Below are positions 17,556 through 24,186 of a stretch of 42,550 nucleotides of DNA, one piece after another. Position numbers and translations under genes: made by a program. Source of the DNA: Streptomyces sp. ISL-11 (GTDB taxonomy: Bacteria; Actinomycetota; Actinomycetes; Streptomycetales; Streptomycetaceae); NCBI RefSeq assembly GCF_018614525.1, contig NZ_JAGGOL010000015.1, positions 1 through 42,550 on the forward strand, given 5' to 3'. Position 1 is the first letter of the stretch, and the number at the start of each line of letters is the position of its first letter. The notes under the pieces were generated by a model, which had not been told where the DNA came from, made no database searches, and saw only the letters and a list, made by a program, of their open reading frames with translations.

Positions 17556-17582
17556 GGATCACCCCCGCGTCGGCGGGGAAAC
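17556..17582. repeat. Solitary CRISPR-repeat-like unit (type I-E form)
   Basis: The 27-nt unit begins GGATCACC, contains the stem CCCCGC-GTCG-GCGGGG and ends in GAAAC, much like actinobacterial type I-E repeats. No second copy lies 55-65 nt on either side and no cas gene is in the window, so this is not an array; it may be a relic, a target of repeat spread, or coincidence. Confidence 0.35.
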
Positions 17583-17944
17583 CTACTGCCGAACAGCCGA
17601 CATCTCCTCCAACCCGATGGTGGGAGACGATGTTCCCGCAGGCCAGGCATATACGCTCCCCACCACTACGCCCATGGCGAACGCCCGCTCGGCCCGACAC
17701 GCCCGCCCGTAGCCCGGCCATCTCCCGCGATGGCGCGCTACACGCGCTGCTGTACCGCCTCTTCCCATTGGGAATGTCCTACCCGCAAGCATTGACAGTC
17801 CATGCGGCGCGGGCACCCCCCATCCGCTACGGGCGAACACCCCCGCGCCACCCGGAACGCCGAAGCGCCCCTCACTCCTTATACGGAGCGTGCCCAACTA
17901 TCAACCCTGCGTAACCTCTTGAGGGTTTCGCAGTTGCACCACGT

Positions 17945-18595
17945 ATGACCGTTGCCCTCCCACGCCCCTGTGTCCCCGCGGATCCATGGTGCCAGGCACG
18001 TCGGTGGTACGAGCACACACTGTGCTGGCCCACCGCGGGCGCGGCACCCCTGGAGCTGCTGACCGGCGAGCGCTTCGATGTGCTCGACCTGCCCGTCGAC
18101 GCCGGTCTCGCGGTCCTCGGGCGGGTGGGGCGGACCGGGCCCGTCGCGCTCGACGAGCGGGCGCGGAGGCTGCGGTTCCTGGTCGCCGCCGGCAGCGCGG
18201 ACGAGCTGCCGGAGCTGCTCGACTGGCTGGAGTGGGGCGGGGTGGCGCTGGATCTGGCCGCGCTGGGCAGGGGCGGCCGGATCGTCGCACCCTTGCCCGC
18301 CGGCCCGGGCCGCGCGCAACACGGGGAGCTGGGCGCGGGGAAGGCCGTGTGGCTACGGCCTCCCGAGCCGGGGTGCGAGGTCGAGCCGACGCTGCCGGTG
18401 ACCGGCCTCGGGGGCGATGGGGGCGCCCCCGATCTCGTACGGCTCGTGAGCGCGGCGGCGACGGAGTGCCACCGGGCCCGGTTGCTGCGCGCCGGGGAAA
18501 CGCGCACGCGTCGGCCGACGGAGGATCAGCCGTTGGCCTTCTCGTACGCCTCACGGATGTCGGCGGGGACGCGGCCGCGGTCGTTGACGTTGTAG
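17945..18595 (+). CDS. Conserved Streptomyces hypothetical protein between clpC and lsr2
   Basis: 216 aa, ATG; no strong ribosome binding site. Begins with PCVPADPWCQARRWYEHTLCWP, then LLTGERFDVLDLPVDAG, ELPELLDWLEWGG and a C-terminal SYASRMSAGTRPRSL. The N-terminal half faintly resembles the bifunctional primase/polymerase N-terminal fold (LTG..FDVLDLP), but no catalytic motif is secure. The last 70 bp run antisense into lsr2, so the two convergent genes share their 3' ends; the reading frame has normal codon bias throughout. I recall orthologues at this position in other streptomycetes. Function unknown. Confidence 0.72.
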   Translation: MTVALPRPCVPADPWCQARRWYEHTLCWPTAGAAPLELLTGERFDVLDLPVDAGLAVLGRVGRTGPVALDERARRLRFLVAAGSADELPELLDWLEWGGVALDLAALGRGGRIVAPLPAGPGRAQHGELGAGKAVWLRPPEPGCEVEPTLPVTGLGGDGGAPDLVRLVSAAATECHRARLLRAGETRTRRPTEDQPLAFSYASRMSAGTRPRSLTL

Positions 18596-18864
18596 CCGTT
18601 CTTCTTGGCCCAGGCGCGGATCTTCGCGGTGTCGGGGCTGCCACCGGTGGAAGCGGCGCGGGCCTTGCTGCGGCCCGCGGCGGCACGGCCACCCGTGCGA
18701 CGGCCGCTCTTGGTGTACGGCTCCAGCAGGCCCCGGAGCTTGTCCGCGTTGGCCGTGGTGAGGTCGATCTCGTAGGTCTTGCCGTCGAGCGCGAACGTCA
18801 CGGTCTCGTCCGCCTCGCCACCGTCGAGGTCATCAACAAGAAGGACCTGAACCTTCTGTGCCAC
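18526..18864 (-). CDS. lsr2: Lsr2, nucleoid-associated xenogeneic silencer
   Basis: 112 aa; the GTG at 18864 has AAGGA 6-7 nt upstream, and the frame upstream to 18933 is non-coding leader. N-terminal dimerisation domain (VQVLLVDDLDGGEADETVTF, about 5-60), then a basic linker rich in Arg/Ala/Gly, then the C-terminal DNA-binding domain with the AT-hook-like RGR at 96-98 (VNDRGRVPADI). Lsr2 binds AT-rich DNA minor grooves and silences horizontally acquired and specialised-metabolite genes in Streptomyces. Complete and typical in length. Confidence 0.96.
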   Translation of the reverse strand: MAQKVQVLLVDDLDGGEADETVTFALDGKTYEIDLTTANADKLRGLLEPYTKSGRRTGGRAAAGRSKARAASTGGSPDTAKIRAWAKKNGYNVNDRGRVPADIREAYEKANG

Positions 18865-18950
18865 GGGGAATCCTTTCAGTGGAAAATTGGGATTACGGAG
18901 GAATAGCAAACCGCCTTTCCCGGAAAAACACAAACCCCCCGGGAAGGTTC
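18865..18950 (-). promoter_or_regulatory. AT-rich upstream region of lsr2
   Basis: A stretch noticeably richer in A/T than its surroundings (e.g. AAAATTGGGATTA and GGAAAAACACAAA on the plus strand), which is what Lsr2 itself prefers to bind. It includes a hairpin TTCCCGG (18917-18923) / CCGGGAA (18939-18945). Between here and 19037 there are two near-copies of GATAGGGG(C/T)CGCGAT; their role is unknown. Confidence 0.45.
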
Positions 18951-19037
18951 AGCCCGCCTTCGCCGTGGGAAGCCTGCCTTCCGGAGCCCTGTGATAGGGG
19001 CGCGATTCGGACATAGGGACCGCGATAGGGGTCGCGA

Positions 19038-19556
19038 TCACAGATGCAGAAGCATCCGGCTGTTGCCAAGGGTGTTCGGCTTCACCCGTTCGAGACCCAG
19101 GAACTCGGCAACGCCCTCGTCATAGGAACGCAGCAGCTCGCTGTAGACATCACCGTCCACCGGTGTCTCACCGATCTCGACGAAGCCGTGCTTCGTGAAG
19201 AAGTCGACTTCGAAGGTGAGGCAGAAAATGCGCCGCACGCCCAGCCAGCGCGCCGTCTGCAGCAGCTTGCCCAGTACGGCGTGGCCGACTCCGCCGCCCT
19301 TGACGGCCGGGTCCACCGCGAGAGTGCGCACCTCCGCCAGGTCTTCCCACATCACGTGCAGGGCACCGCAACCGATGACCGCGCCGTCCTCGTCCCGCTC
19401 CGCGACCCAGAACTCCTGGATGTCCTCGTAAAGGGTGACGGTGGCTTTGTCGAGGAGGATGCGGTCACGAACGTACGTGTTGATGAGCCGGCGCACCGCC
19501 GGAACATCGCTGGTCCGGGCACGGCGGACGGTGACGACTTTTGATAGTGCGGGCAT
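19038..19556 (-). CDS. GNAT acetyltransferase, amino-acid N-acetyltransferase (N-acetylglutamate synthase) type
   Basis: 172 aa, ATG. GNAT fold: RRARTSDVPAVRRLINTYV, then GALHVMWEDLAEVRTLAV with the acetyl-CoA loop DPAVKGGGVGHAVL, and RRIFCLTFEVDFFTKHGFVEI. The HVMWEDLAEVRTLAV section is characteristic of the short ArgA-type N-acetylglutamate synthases of actinobacteria (Rv2747-like), which start arginine synthesis. The gene begins 9 nt after the BlaI-type repressor gene stop, so both are probably one transcript. No Arg box identified. Confidence 0.87.
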   Translation of the reverse strand: MPALSKVVTVRRARTSDVPAVRRLINTYVRDRILLDKATVTLYEDIQEFWVAERDEDGAVIGCGALHVMWEDLAEVRTLAVDPAVKGGGVGHAVLGKLLQTARWLGVRRIFCLTFEVDFFTKHGFVEIGETPVDGDVYSELLRSYDEGVAEFLGLERVKPNTLGNSRMLLHL

Positions 19557-19565
19557 GCCGGGACG

Positions 19566-19961
19566 CTATCGCCCCGGCGCCCCGCCGGCGTCGCCGGGCC
19601 CGTCGAGTTGGACCACCCGGATCGCGTCGCGCAGGGCTTCCCGTTGTTCGGCCGACATCATGCCGAAGAAGGCGACGAGAGCGGCCGCGGGGTTGTCGCT
19701 GAGGGACCACGCTTCGTTCATCAGTGCGGCCGAGTAGGCGGCCCGGTTGGAGACCGCCTCATATCGATAGGCGCGGCCTTCGGCTTCCCGCCGCAGCCAG
19801 CCCTTCTGATACAGGTTGTCCATTACGGTCATGACGGTGGTGTAGGCGATGGACCGCTCCTGTTGAAGGTCTTCCAGGACTTCTCGAACAGTGACCGGCC
19901 GGTTCCAGTCCCACACGCGCGTCATGACGGCGTCTTCCAGATCACCCAGGCGTCGAACCAC
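19566..19961 (-). CDS. BlaI/MecI/CopY-family transcriptional repressor
   Basis: 131 aa, GTG start. Winged helix typical of the family: LGDLEDAVMTRVWDWNRPVT, VREVLEDLQQERSIAYTTV, MTVMDNLYQKGWLRREAEGR, then a C-terminal dimer helix with FFGMMSAEQREALRDAI. In the classical system a BlaR/MecR membrane protease cleaves the repressor, but no such partner is here, so it may respond to another signal or regulate genes at a distance. First gene of a two-gene unit with the acetyltransferase. Confidence 0.9.
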   Translation of the reverse strand: MVRRLGDLEDAVMTRVWDWNRPVTVREVLEDLQQERSIAYTTVMTVMDNLYQKGWLRREAEGRAYRYEAVSNRAAYSAALMNEAWSLSDNPAAALVAFFGMMSAEQREALRDAIRVVQLDGPGDAGGAPGR

Positions 19962-19967
19962 ACGCGA

Positions 19968-19973
19968 ATAATA
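19968..19973 (-). promoter_or_regulatory. Candidate -10 of the BlaI-GNAT unit
   Basis: Minus-strand TATTAT, a near-ideal -10, ends 6 nt before the GTG, so initiation would be at or next to the start codon (leaderless mRNA). A -35 is not recognisable. Confidence 0.45.
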
Positions 19974-20022
19974 GTGGGAGATGTCTAGAATGCCGGTTTA
20001 TTTGCGGCTGCTCTGAGGCAGT

Positions 20023-20068
20023 AAAAAGGGCGCACGGCCGAGAATTGTCGGTCTCGGTCCGCACGCCC
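20023..20068 (-). terminator. Intrinsic terminator downstream of the small membrane protein gene
   Basis: On the minus strand GGGCGTGCGGACCGAGA pairs, with one bulge and G-U pairs, with TCTCGGCCGTGCGCCC, followed by TTTTT (complement of 20023-20027): a classical rho-independent terminator for the 20362/20115 gene pair. Confidence 0.85.
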
Positions 20069-20114
20069 GGTGGACGCGGCGCGCCGGCTGCCCGGCGCGC
20101 GGCTCCACGAAAGG

Positions 20115-20294
20115 TCAGGCGTCGGGACCCTTGACGGCCTGGGAGGCGCCCTCGGCGCGGGCCAGCGCGGCGTCGACGAGGGCGTCTTCCTTGCCCTTGT
20201 TCGCACCGCCCTGACTCTTGACGATCGTCACGACCAGCGCGATGAATGCCACCGCCATCACCATGGGCGGGACCAACGCGGCGACATAGTCCAT
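20115..20294 (-). CDS. Small single-span membrane protein
   Basis: 59 aa, taken from the ATG at 20294 because AAGGAG precedes it; the frame extends 14 codons further but without a ribosome binding site. One hydrophobic segment at about 4-26 (LVPPMVMAVAFIALVVTIV), then a basic turn and a helical charged tail (KEDALVDAALARAEGASQAV). No family recognised. It follows the 231-aa gene on the same strand by 67 nt and ends at a strong terminator. Confidence 0.75.
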   Translation of the reverse strand: MDYVAALVPPMVMAVAFIALVVTIVKSQGGANKGKEDALVDAALARAEGASQAVKGPDA

Positions 20295-20361
20295 GGCCGT
20301 CGGCTCCTTCTGGAATCGGGTTCTGCGGTTGCGCAATCGACCCGTCCAGATTACGCGCGGC

Positions 20362-21057
20362 TCAGGCGGAACGGACCGCGGGGTGGCGGGCCGTCGACGG
20401 CGGGGCCGGCTTGCGGCGCGGCGGGAACACCTCGCCCGGGGTGGGAATGGGCCGGTCGGGCCGGGGCGCGGAGGGGCGCGGCGTCGCGGGGCGCGGAGTG
20501 GGTTCCTTGCCGGGCTTCGGCTTGGGGTCGGAGGAGTCCGCGCGTGTCACCCGGCCGCCGGGCAGCGCCTTCAGCCGGGCGTGGCCCGGGGCGGGTCCGG
20601 CGGCGGGCACCGCGCGGCCGGCCAGCCGGGCTCGTACGGCCAGCTCGGCGAGGTGCTCGCAGCGGGCCAGCAGCGCCCGGCGACGGCCGGCCTCGGCGCC
20701 TCCGCAGGGGGCCCGGCACAGTCCGCGGAGCGCGGCGAGGTCCTCGGCTCCGGGCCGGTAGCCCGCGGCGAGGGCGTCCTGGAGCCGCTCGGTGTAACCG
20801 GCCACCGCGCCCGGCAGGGCGGCGCGGTAGCGGGCGAGGTCCGCGAGGAGGAAGGCGCGCAGCTTGCCTCCCTCGCGGGTCGCCTCGTCCAGGGCCGCCA
20901 CGAGCCCGAGGCACTCGCGCACCTCTTCGTCGCGTCCGGGGCCGGGACGGCGGGGGACGGAATGGGGGTCGAGGGCGATGGCGAGGGCTCGGCGCACGAC
21001 GCGCAGTTCGTCCGCGCTGAACGCCATGCCGCCGCGGGATCCGTGAGGCGTGGGCAT
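20362..21057 (-). CDS. Conserved hypothetical protein with helical core and Pro-rich tail
   Basis: 231 aa, ATG; an internal ATG 10 codons later is an alternative start. Helical N-terminal two thirds (FSADELRVVRRALAIALDP, CLGLVAALDEATREGGKLRA, RYRAALPGAVAGYTERLQ, CEHLAELAVRARLA) and a Pro/Arg-rich disordered C-terminus from about 180. No enzyme motif, signal peptide or membrane segment. Codon bias is normal. I recall similar proteins only in streptomycetes; the function is unknown. Confidence 0.75.
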   Translation of the reverse strand: MPTPHGSRGGMAFSADELRVVRRALAIALDPHSVPRRPGPGRDEEVRECLGLVAALDEATREGGKLRAFLLADLARYRAALPGAVAGYTERLQDALAAGYRPGAEDLAALRGLCRAPCGGAEAGRRRALLARCEHLAELAVRARLAGRAVPAAGPAPGHARLKALPGGRVTRADSSDPKPKPGKEPTPRPATPRPSAPRPDRPIPTPGEVFPPRRKPAPPSTARHPAVRSA

Positions 21058-21099
21058 GCGCCGACTTTAAGTGCTAAGCGGACAAATTTCGCTGACCTG

Positions 21100-21196
21100 G
21101 CGTTTCCCGGCGTGGCACGGTGCGGGGAGACCCCGTTCAGCGCTGTATGCGTTTCCCTGCGGGGCACGGTGCTGGTAGACCCCTTCAGCGCTGTCT
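21100..21196. repeat. Two degenerate 48-49 bp tandem copies
   Basis: Copy 1 is 21100-21148 and copy 2 is 21149-21196; both start GCGTTTCCC, contain GGCACGGTGC and end near TTCAGCGCTGT. Part of the same end (CCCCTTCAGCGCTGTCTGCG) recurs at the 3' end of the gene at 21391, so the block derives at least partly from duplication of that gene terminus. Confidence 0.7.
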
Positions 21197-21214
21197 GCGG
21201 CGGGTGACGCCCAG
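21179..21214. repeat. Direct repeat, left copy (duplicated 3' end of the secreted-protein gene)
   Basis: 36 nt differing at only two positions from 21385-21420. On the minus strand it would encode the same C-terminal TRRRQR plus stop as the real gene, but it is cut off from it by repeat R2. Confidence 0.85.
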
Positions 21215-21365
21215 GCCCTGTCCGGCGGGGCTGCGGGCCGTCTTTGCCGCCTGCGGCGGCGGGCGCCCTGCGGGCGCGTCCTCAAGCGCCGGACGGGCTT
21301 GATTGTGGCTGAGCCCAGCCGCTTTCAGCCCGTCCGGCGATTGAGGACACCACCGCGCAGCGGGG
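21215..21365. repeat. Dispersed modular palindromic repeat, copy R2
   Basis: Same 5' half as R1 (GCTGCGGGCC, TTTGCCGCCTGCGGCGGC, GCGCCCTGCGGGCGC). The inner module pairs GTCCTCAAGCGCCGGACGGG with a complement ending GATTGAGGAC: 22 bp with one mismatch around a ~27-nt loop. Bounded on both sides by the 36-nt direct repeats. Confidence 0.85.
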
Positions 21366-21384
21366 GTGCGCACAACGCGGAGAA

Positions 21385-21420
21385 ACCCCTTCAGCGCTGT
21401 CTGCGACGCGTGACGCCCAG
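21385..21420. repeat. Direct repeat, right copy (true 3' end of the secreted-protein gene)
   Basis: Partner of 21179-21214. It contains the real stop codon of the gene at 21391 and its last codons. Confidence 0.85.
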
Positions 21421-22044
21421 CGCTATCGCACCCGCGGAGATCGCGGTGCCGGAGGTCGTGGCCAGCAGCAGGGTGCCGGTGGTGTCCGGATCGGCGGGCG
21501 GCGCGGGCGCGGGGTCGACGACCTCCACGCGGATCGGCGCCGAGTCGTTGGCCGGGTCCGGGTCGGGGGTGTGCGCCCCGTCGCGTTCGACGATGTGCAC
21601 CCGGCCCTCCGCGCCCTCGACCTTCCTGTCGATGCGGACCCGGAAGCTCAGCGTCTCGCGGTCGCCCGCGGGGAAGTTCTCGCCGATGGCGCAGAGATAT
21701 CCGGCCGCGTCCCGGGCGGGGACGGCCTTGGCCACACACGGCTGTCTGCCGCCACCGGTCGGCGGGGGCGTGGCGGTGATCGTGGTGCCCTCCGGCGGCG
21801 TCACCTCGTACACGCCCGAGCCGGGGCCGCCCGCCGGGCCGCCGGCCGGGCCCGGCCCGCCGTTGCGCACGCCCAGCTCGACCTCGACGGTCTGGCCGAT
21901 CCGGCCGACCACGGGGTGGGCGATGGCCTGGTAGTCGGCGCGCGGCGGCACCTGGGCGCGCGCCGGGACGGCGGCCAGGACCAGCCCGGCCGCCGCCACC
22001 GAGGCGGCGGCCGTCAGCCACCGCATTGTCCGCGTTCCGCCCAT
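21391..22044 (-). CDS. Secreted or surface-anchored protein with CARDB/DUF11-like domain
   Basis: 217 aa from the ATG at 22044, the start that gives a normal signal peptide (MGGTRTMRWLTAAASV, hydrophobic core, ARA-Q); ATGs at 22026, 22059 and 22122 are alternatives. The mature part reads like a DUF11/CARDB beta-sandwich (VVGRIGQTVEVELGVRNGGPG; LSFRVRIDRKVEGAEGRVHI) with two Cys, then an acidic Pro-rich stretch, a C-terminal hydrophobic segment (LLLATTSGTAISAGAIALG) and the basic tail TRRRQR. This suggests membrane tail anchoring or sortase-like sorting, but I see no clean LPxTG. Flanked by repeats on both sides. Confidence 0.78.
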   Translation of the reverse strand: MGGTRTMRWLTAAASVAAAGLVLAAVPARAQVPPRADYQAIAHPVVGRIGQTVEVELGVRNGGPGPAGGPAGGPGSGVYEVTPPEGTTITATPPPTGGGRQPCVAKAVPARDAAGYLCAIGENFPAGDRETLSFRVRIDRKVEGAEGRVHIVERDGAHTPDPDPANDSAPIRVEVVDPAPAPPADPDTTGTLLLATTSGTAISAGAIALGVTRRRQR

Positions 22045-22185
22045 ACGCTCCACGCCCATCATGTGCACGATCATGTACCGCAGCTGACAGGACCGTCGGA
22101 GCGGCCCGTCGGTTGCCTCCACGCGCGGGCCGAAAGGGACCGGTAGGAGCCGGAACGGGCCGGATGGGCGCCGGGTGCGGGGCTA

Positions 22186-22332
22186 GGCCGTGTGCGGCGG
22201 ATCTTCGGCTGCGGGCCGTCTTTGCCGCCTGCGGCGGCGGGCGCCCTGCGGGCGCGTCCTCAATCTCCCCCAGCTACCGCTGGGGGAGATTGAGGACACC
22301 GCCGCGCAGCGGTCGGTGCGCACGACACGGCC
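22186..22332. repeat. Dispersed modular palindromic repeat, copy R3 (MITE-like, complete)
   Basis: 147 bp bounded by 8-bp terminal inverted repeats GGCCGTGT (22186-22193) and ACACGGCC (22325-22332). The 5' half matches R1/R2, but the inner module is different: a perfect 19-bp stem GTCCTCAATCTCCCCCAGC (22256-22274), loop TACC, complement to 22297. No ORF inside. It may terminate coaX transcription coming from the right. Confidence 0.85.
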
Positions 22333-22369
22333 CCGCAGCCGCCCGCTCACATGACCCACCGGCCACCGC

Positions 22370-23167
22370 CTAGATGCGGGTCACATTGCGCTCGTAGACC
22401 AGGCGCAGGCCGATGAGCGTGAGCCACGGCTCGTGCTCGTCGATGACCGACGCCTCGCCGACCACCAGCGGCGACAGGCCGCCGGTGGCGATGACCGTGA
22501 CGTCGTCCGGATCGTCGGCCAGCTCGCGGGCCATGCGGTTGACGACGCCGTCGACCTGGCCCGCGAAGCCGTAGAGGATGCCGGACTGCATGGCCTCGAC
22601 GGTGTTCTTGCCGATGACGCTGCGCGGCCGGGCCAGCTCGATCTTCCGCAGCTGCGCGCCCTTGACGCCCAGCGCCTCGACGGAGATCTCGATGCCGGGG
22701 GCGATCACACCGCCGGTGTACTCGCCGCGCGCGCTGACCGCGTCGAAGGTGGTGGCGGTGCCGAAGTCGACGACGACGCAGGGGCCGCCGTAGAGCTCGA
22801 CGGCCGCGACGGCGTTGACGATCCGGTCCGCGCCGACCTCCTTGGGGTTGTCCATGAGGATCGGCACACCGGTCTTGACGCCCGGCTCGACCAGGACCGC
22901 GGGCACGTCGCCGTAGTAGCGGCGGGTGACCTCGCGGAGCTCGTGCAGGACGGAGGGGACCGTGGAGCAGATGGCGATGCCGTCGATGCCGTCACCCAGC
23001 TCCTCGCCGAGCAGCGGGTGCATGCCCATCAGGCCCTGGAGCAGGACGGCCAGTTCGTCGGCGGTGCGGCGCGCGTCGGTGGAGATCCGCCAGTGCTCGA
23101 CGATGTCCTCGCCGTCGAACAGGCCCAGGACGGTGTGGGTGTTGCCGACATCGATGGTGAGCAGCAT
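22370..23167 (-). CDS. coaX: Type III pantothenate kinase
   Basis: 265 aa, exactly the size usual for this family. Phosphorylates pantothenate, the first step of coenzyme A synthesis. N-terminal phosphate-binding motif TIDVGNTHT (Asp6), GADRIVNAVAA, metal/phosphate motif VVDFGTATTFD and GGVIAPG, all ASKHA-fold elements of CoaX. Its ATG overlaps the nadC stop (TGATG), so it is translationally coupled; last gene of the pan/nad unit. The frame extends upstream within nadC but that is shadow. Confidence 0.95.
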   Translation of the reverse strand: MLLTIDVGNTHTVLGLFDGEDIVEHWRISTDARRTADELAVLLQGLMGMHPLLGEELGDGIDGIAICSTVPSVLHELREVTRRYYGDVPAVLVEPGVKTGVPILMDNPKEVGADRIVNAVAAVELYGGPCVVVDFGTATTFDAVSARGEYTGGVIAPGIEISVEALGVKGAQLRKIELARPRSVIGKNTVEAMQSGILYGFAGQVDGVVNRMARELADDPDDVTVIATGGLSPLVVGEASVIDEHEPWLTLIGLRLVYERNVTRI

Positions 23168-24186
23168 CAGGCGGTCTCTTCCCGCAGGTCCAGGCCGATG
23201 TCGAAGACCGGGGCGGAGTGGGTGAGGGCACCGACCGCGAGGTAGTCGACGCCGGTCTCGCCGTAGGCCCGGGCGTTGACGAGGGTCAGGCGGCCCGACG
23301 ACTCCAGCATGGCGCGGCCGGCGACGAGTTCGACGGCCTCGCGGGTCTGCTCCGGGGTGAAGTTGTCGAGCAGGATCAGGTCGGCGCCCTCGGCGAGGAC
23401 CGCCTCGATCTGGTCGAGGCGGTCGACCTCGACCTCGACCGGCACGTCCGGGAAGCGGGCGCGTACGGCACGGAACGCCTCGGCGATGCCGCCGGCCGCG
23501 ACGACGTGGTTGTCCTTGATGAGCGCGGCGTCCGACAGGGACATCCGGTGGTTGACGCCGCCGCCGCAGCGCACGGCGTACTTCTCCAGGGCGCGCAGGC
23601 CGACCGTGGTCTTGCGGGTGTCGCGGACGGCGGCCTTGGTGCCCTTGAGGATGTCGGACCACTCGCGGGTGGCGGTGGCGATGCCGGACAGGCGGCACAG
23701 CAGGTTGAGCGCGCTGCGCTCGGCGGTGAGCAGGTCGCGGGTGCGGGTGCGCACGGACAGCAGCTTCTGGCCGGCCGTGACCCGGTCGCCGTCCTCGACG
23801 TGCCGCTCGACCTCGAACTCGTCGGTGCAGACGACGGACAGGATCGCCTCGGCGACGCGCAGTCCGGCGACGGTGCCGTCCTCGCGGGCGGTGAAGTCAC
23901 CGGTGGCGACGGCGTCCGCGGGGATGGTGGCGACGGTGGTGACGTCCTCACCGCCGTCGAGGTCCTCCTCGACGGCGAGGTGGGCGAGGTCCTCGACCTG
24001 GAGCGGGTTCAGGCCCGCCTCGGTCAGCAGGGCCGCGAGGGCGGGGTCGAGGCCGCACTCCGGCAGGTCGTCCTCGAACATCTCACCGCAGCCGCAGCCC
24101 TCGCCGCAGCCGCCGATCATCGCTTCGGCGGGTTCGTCGCCCGGCAGGGCGATCGTGTGCAGGACGAGTTCGTCAGGGGTGCTCAC
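23167..24186 (-). CDS. nadC: Nicotinate-nucleotide pyrophosphorylase (quinolinate phosphoribosyltransferase) with Cys-rich N-terminus
   Basis: 339 aa, GTG. Converts quinolinate and PRPP to nicotinate mononucleotide with CO2 release. Core motifs: EDLDGGEDVTT, ERSALNLLCRLSGIAT, DTRKTTVGLRALEKYAV, GGGVNHRMSLSD, KDNH and VEVEVDRLDQ. About 50 residues longer at the N-terminus than the usual 285-aa enzyme; the extension holds Cys27, Cys31, Cys33 and Cys44 in a Gly/acidic context (GGCGEGCGCGE). That could bind a metal or Fe-S cluster or act as a redox switch; this is inference. Its start lies 14 nt inside the end of nadB. Confidence 0.94.
   Translation of the reverse strand: MSTPDELVLHTIALPGDEPAEAMIGGCGEGCGCGEMFEDDLPECGLDPALAALLTEAGLNPLQVEDLAHLAVEEDLDGGEDVTTVATIPADAVATGDFTAREDGTVAGLRVAEAILSVVCTDEFEVERHVEDGDRVTAGQKLLSVRTRTRDLLTAERSALNLLCRLSGIATATREWSDILKGTKAAVRDTRKTTVGLRALEKYAVRCGGGVNHRMSLSDAALIKDNHVVAAGGIAEAFRAVRARFPDVPVEVEVDRLDQIEAVLAEGADLILLDNFTPEQTREAVELVAGRAMLESSGRLTLVNARAYGETGVDYLAVGALTHSAPVFDIGLDLREETA

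Noticed and set aside
17556..17582. CRISPR array
   Set aside because: Only one repeat-like unit; no regular spacing, no cas genes.
21391..22044. LPxTG sortase substrate
   Set aside because: The hydrophobic C-terminus and basic tail fit, but no LPxTG or LAxTG motif is present before it.
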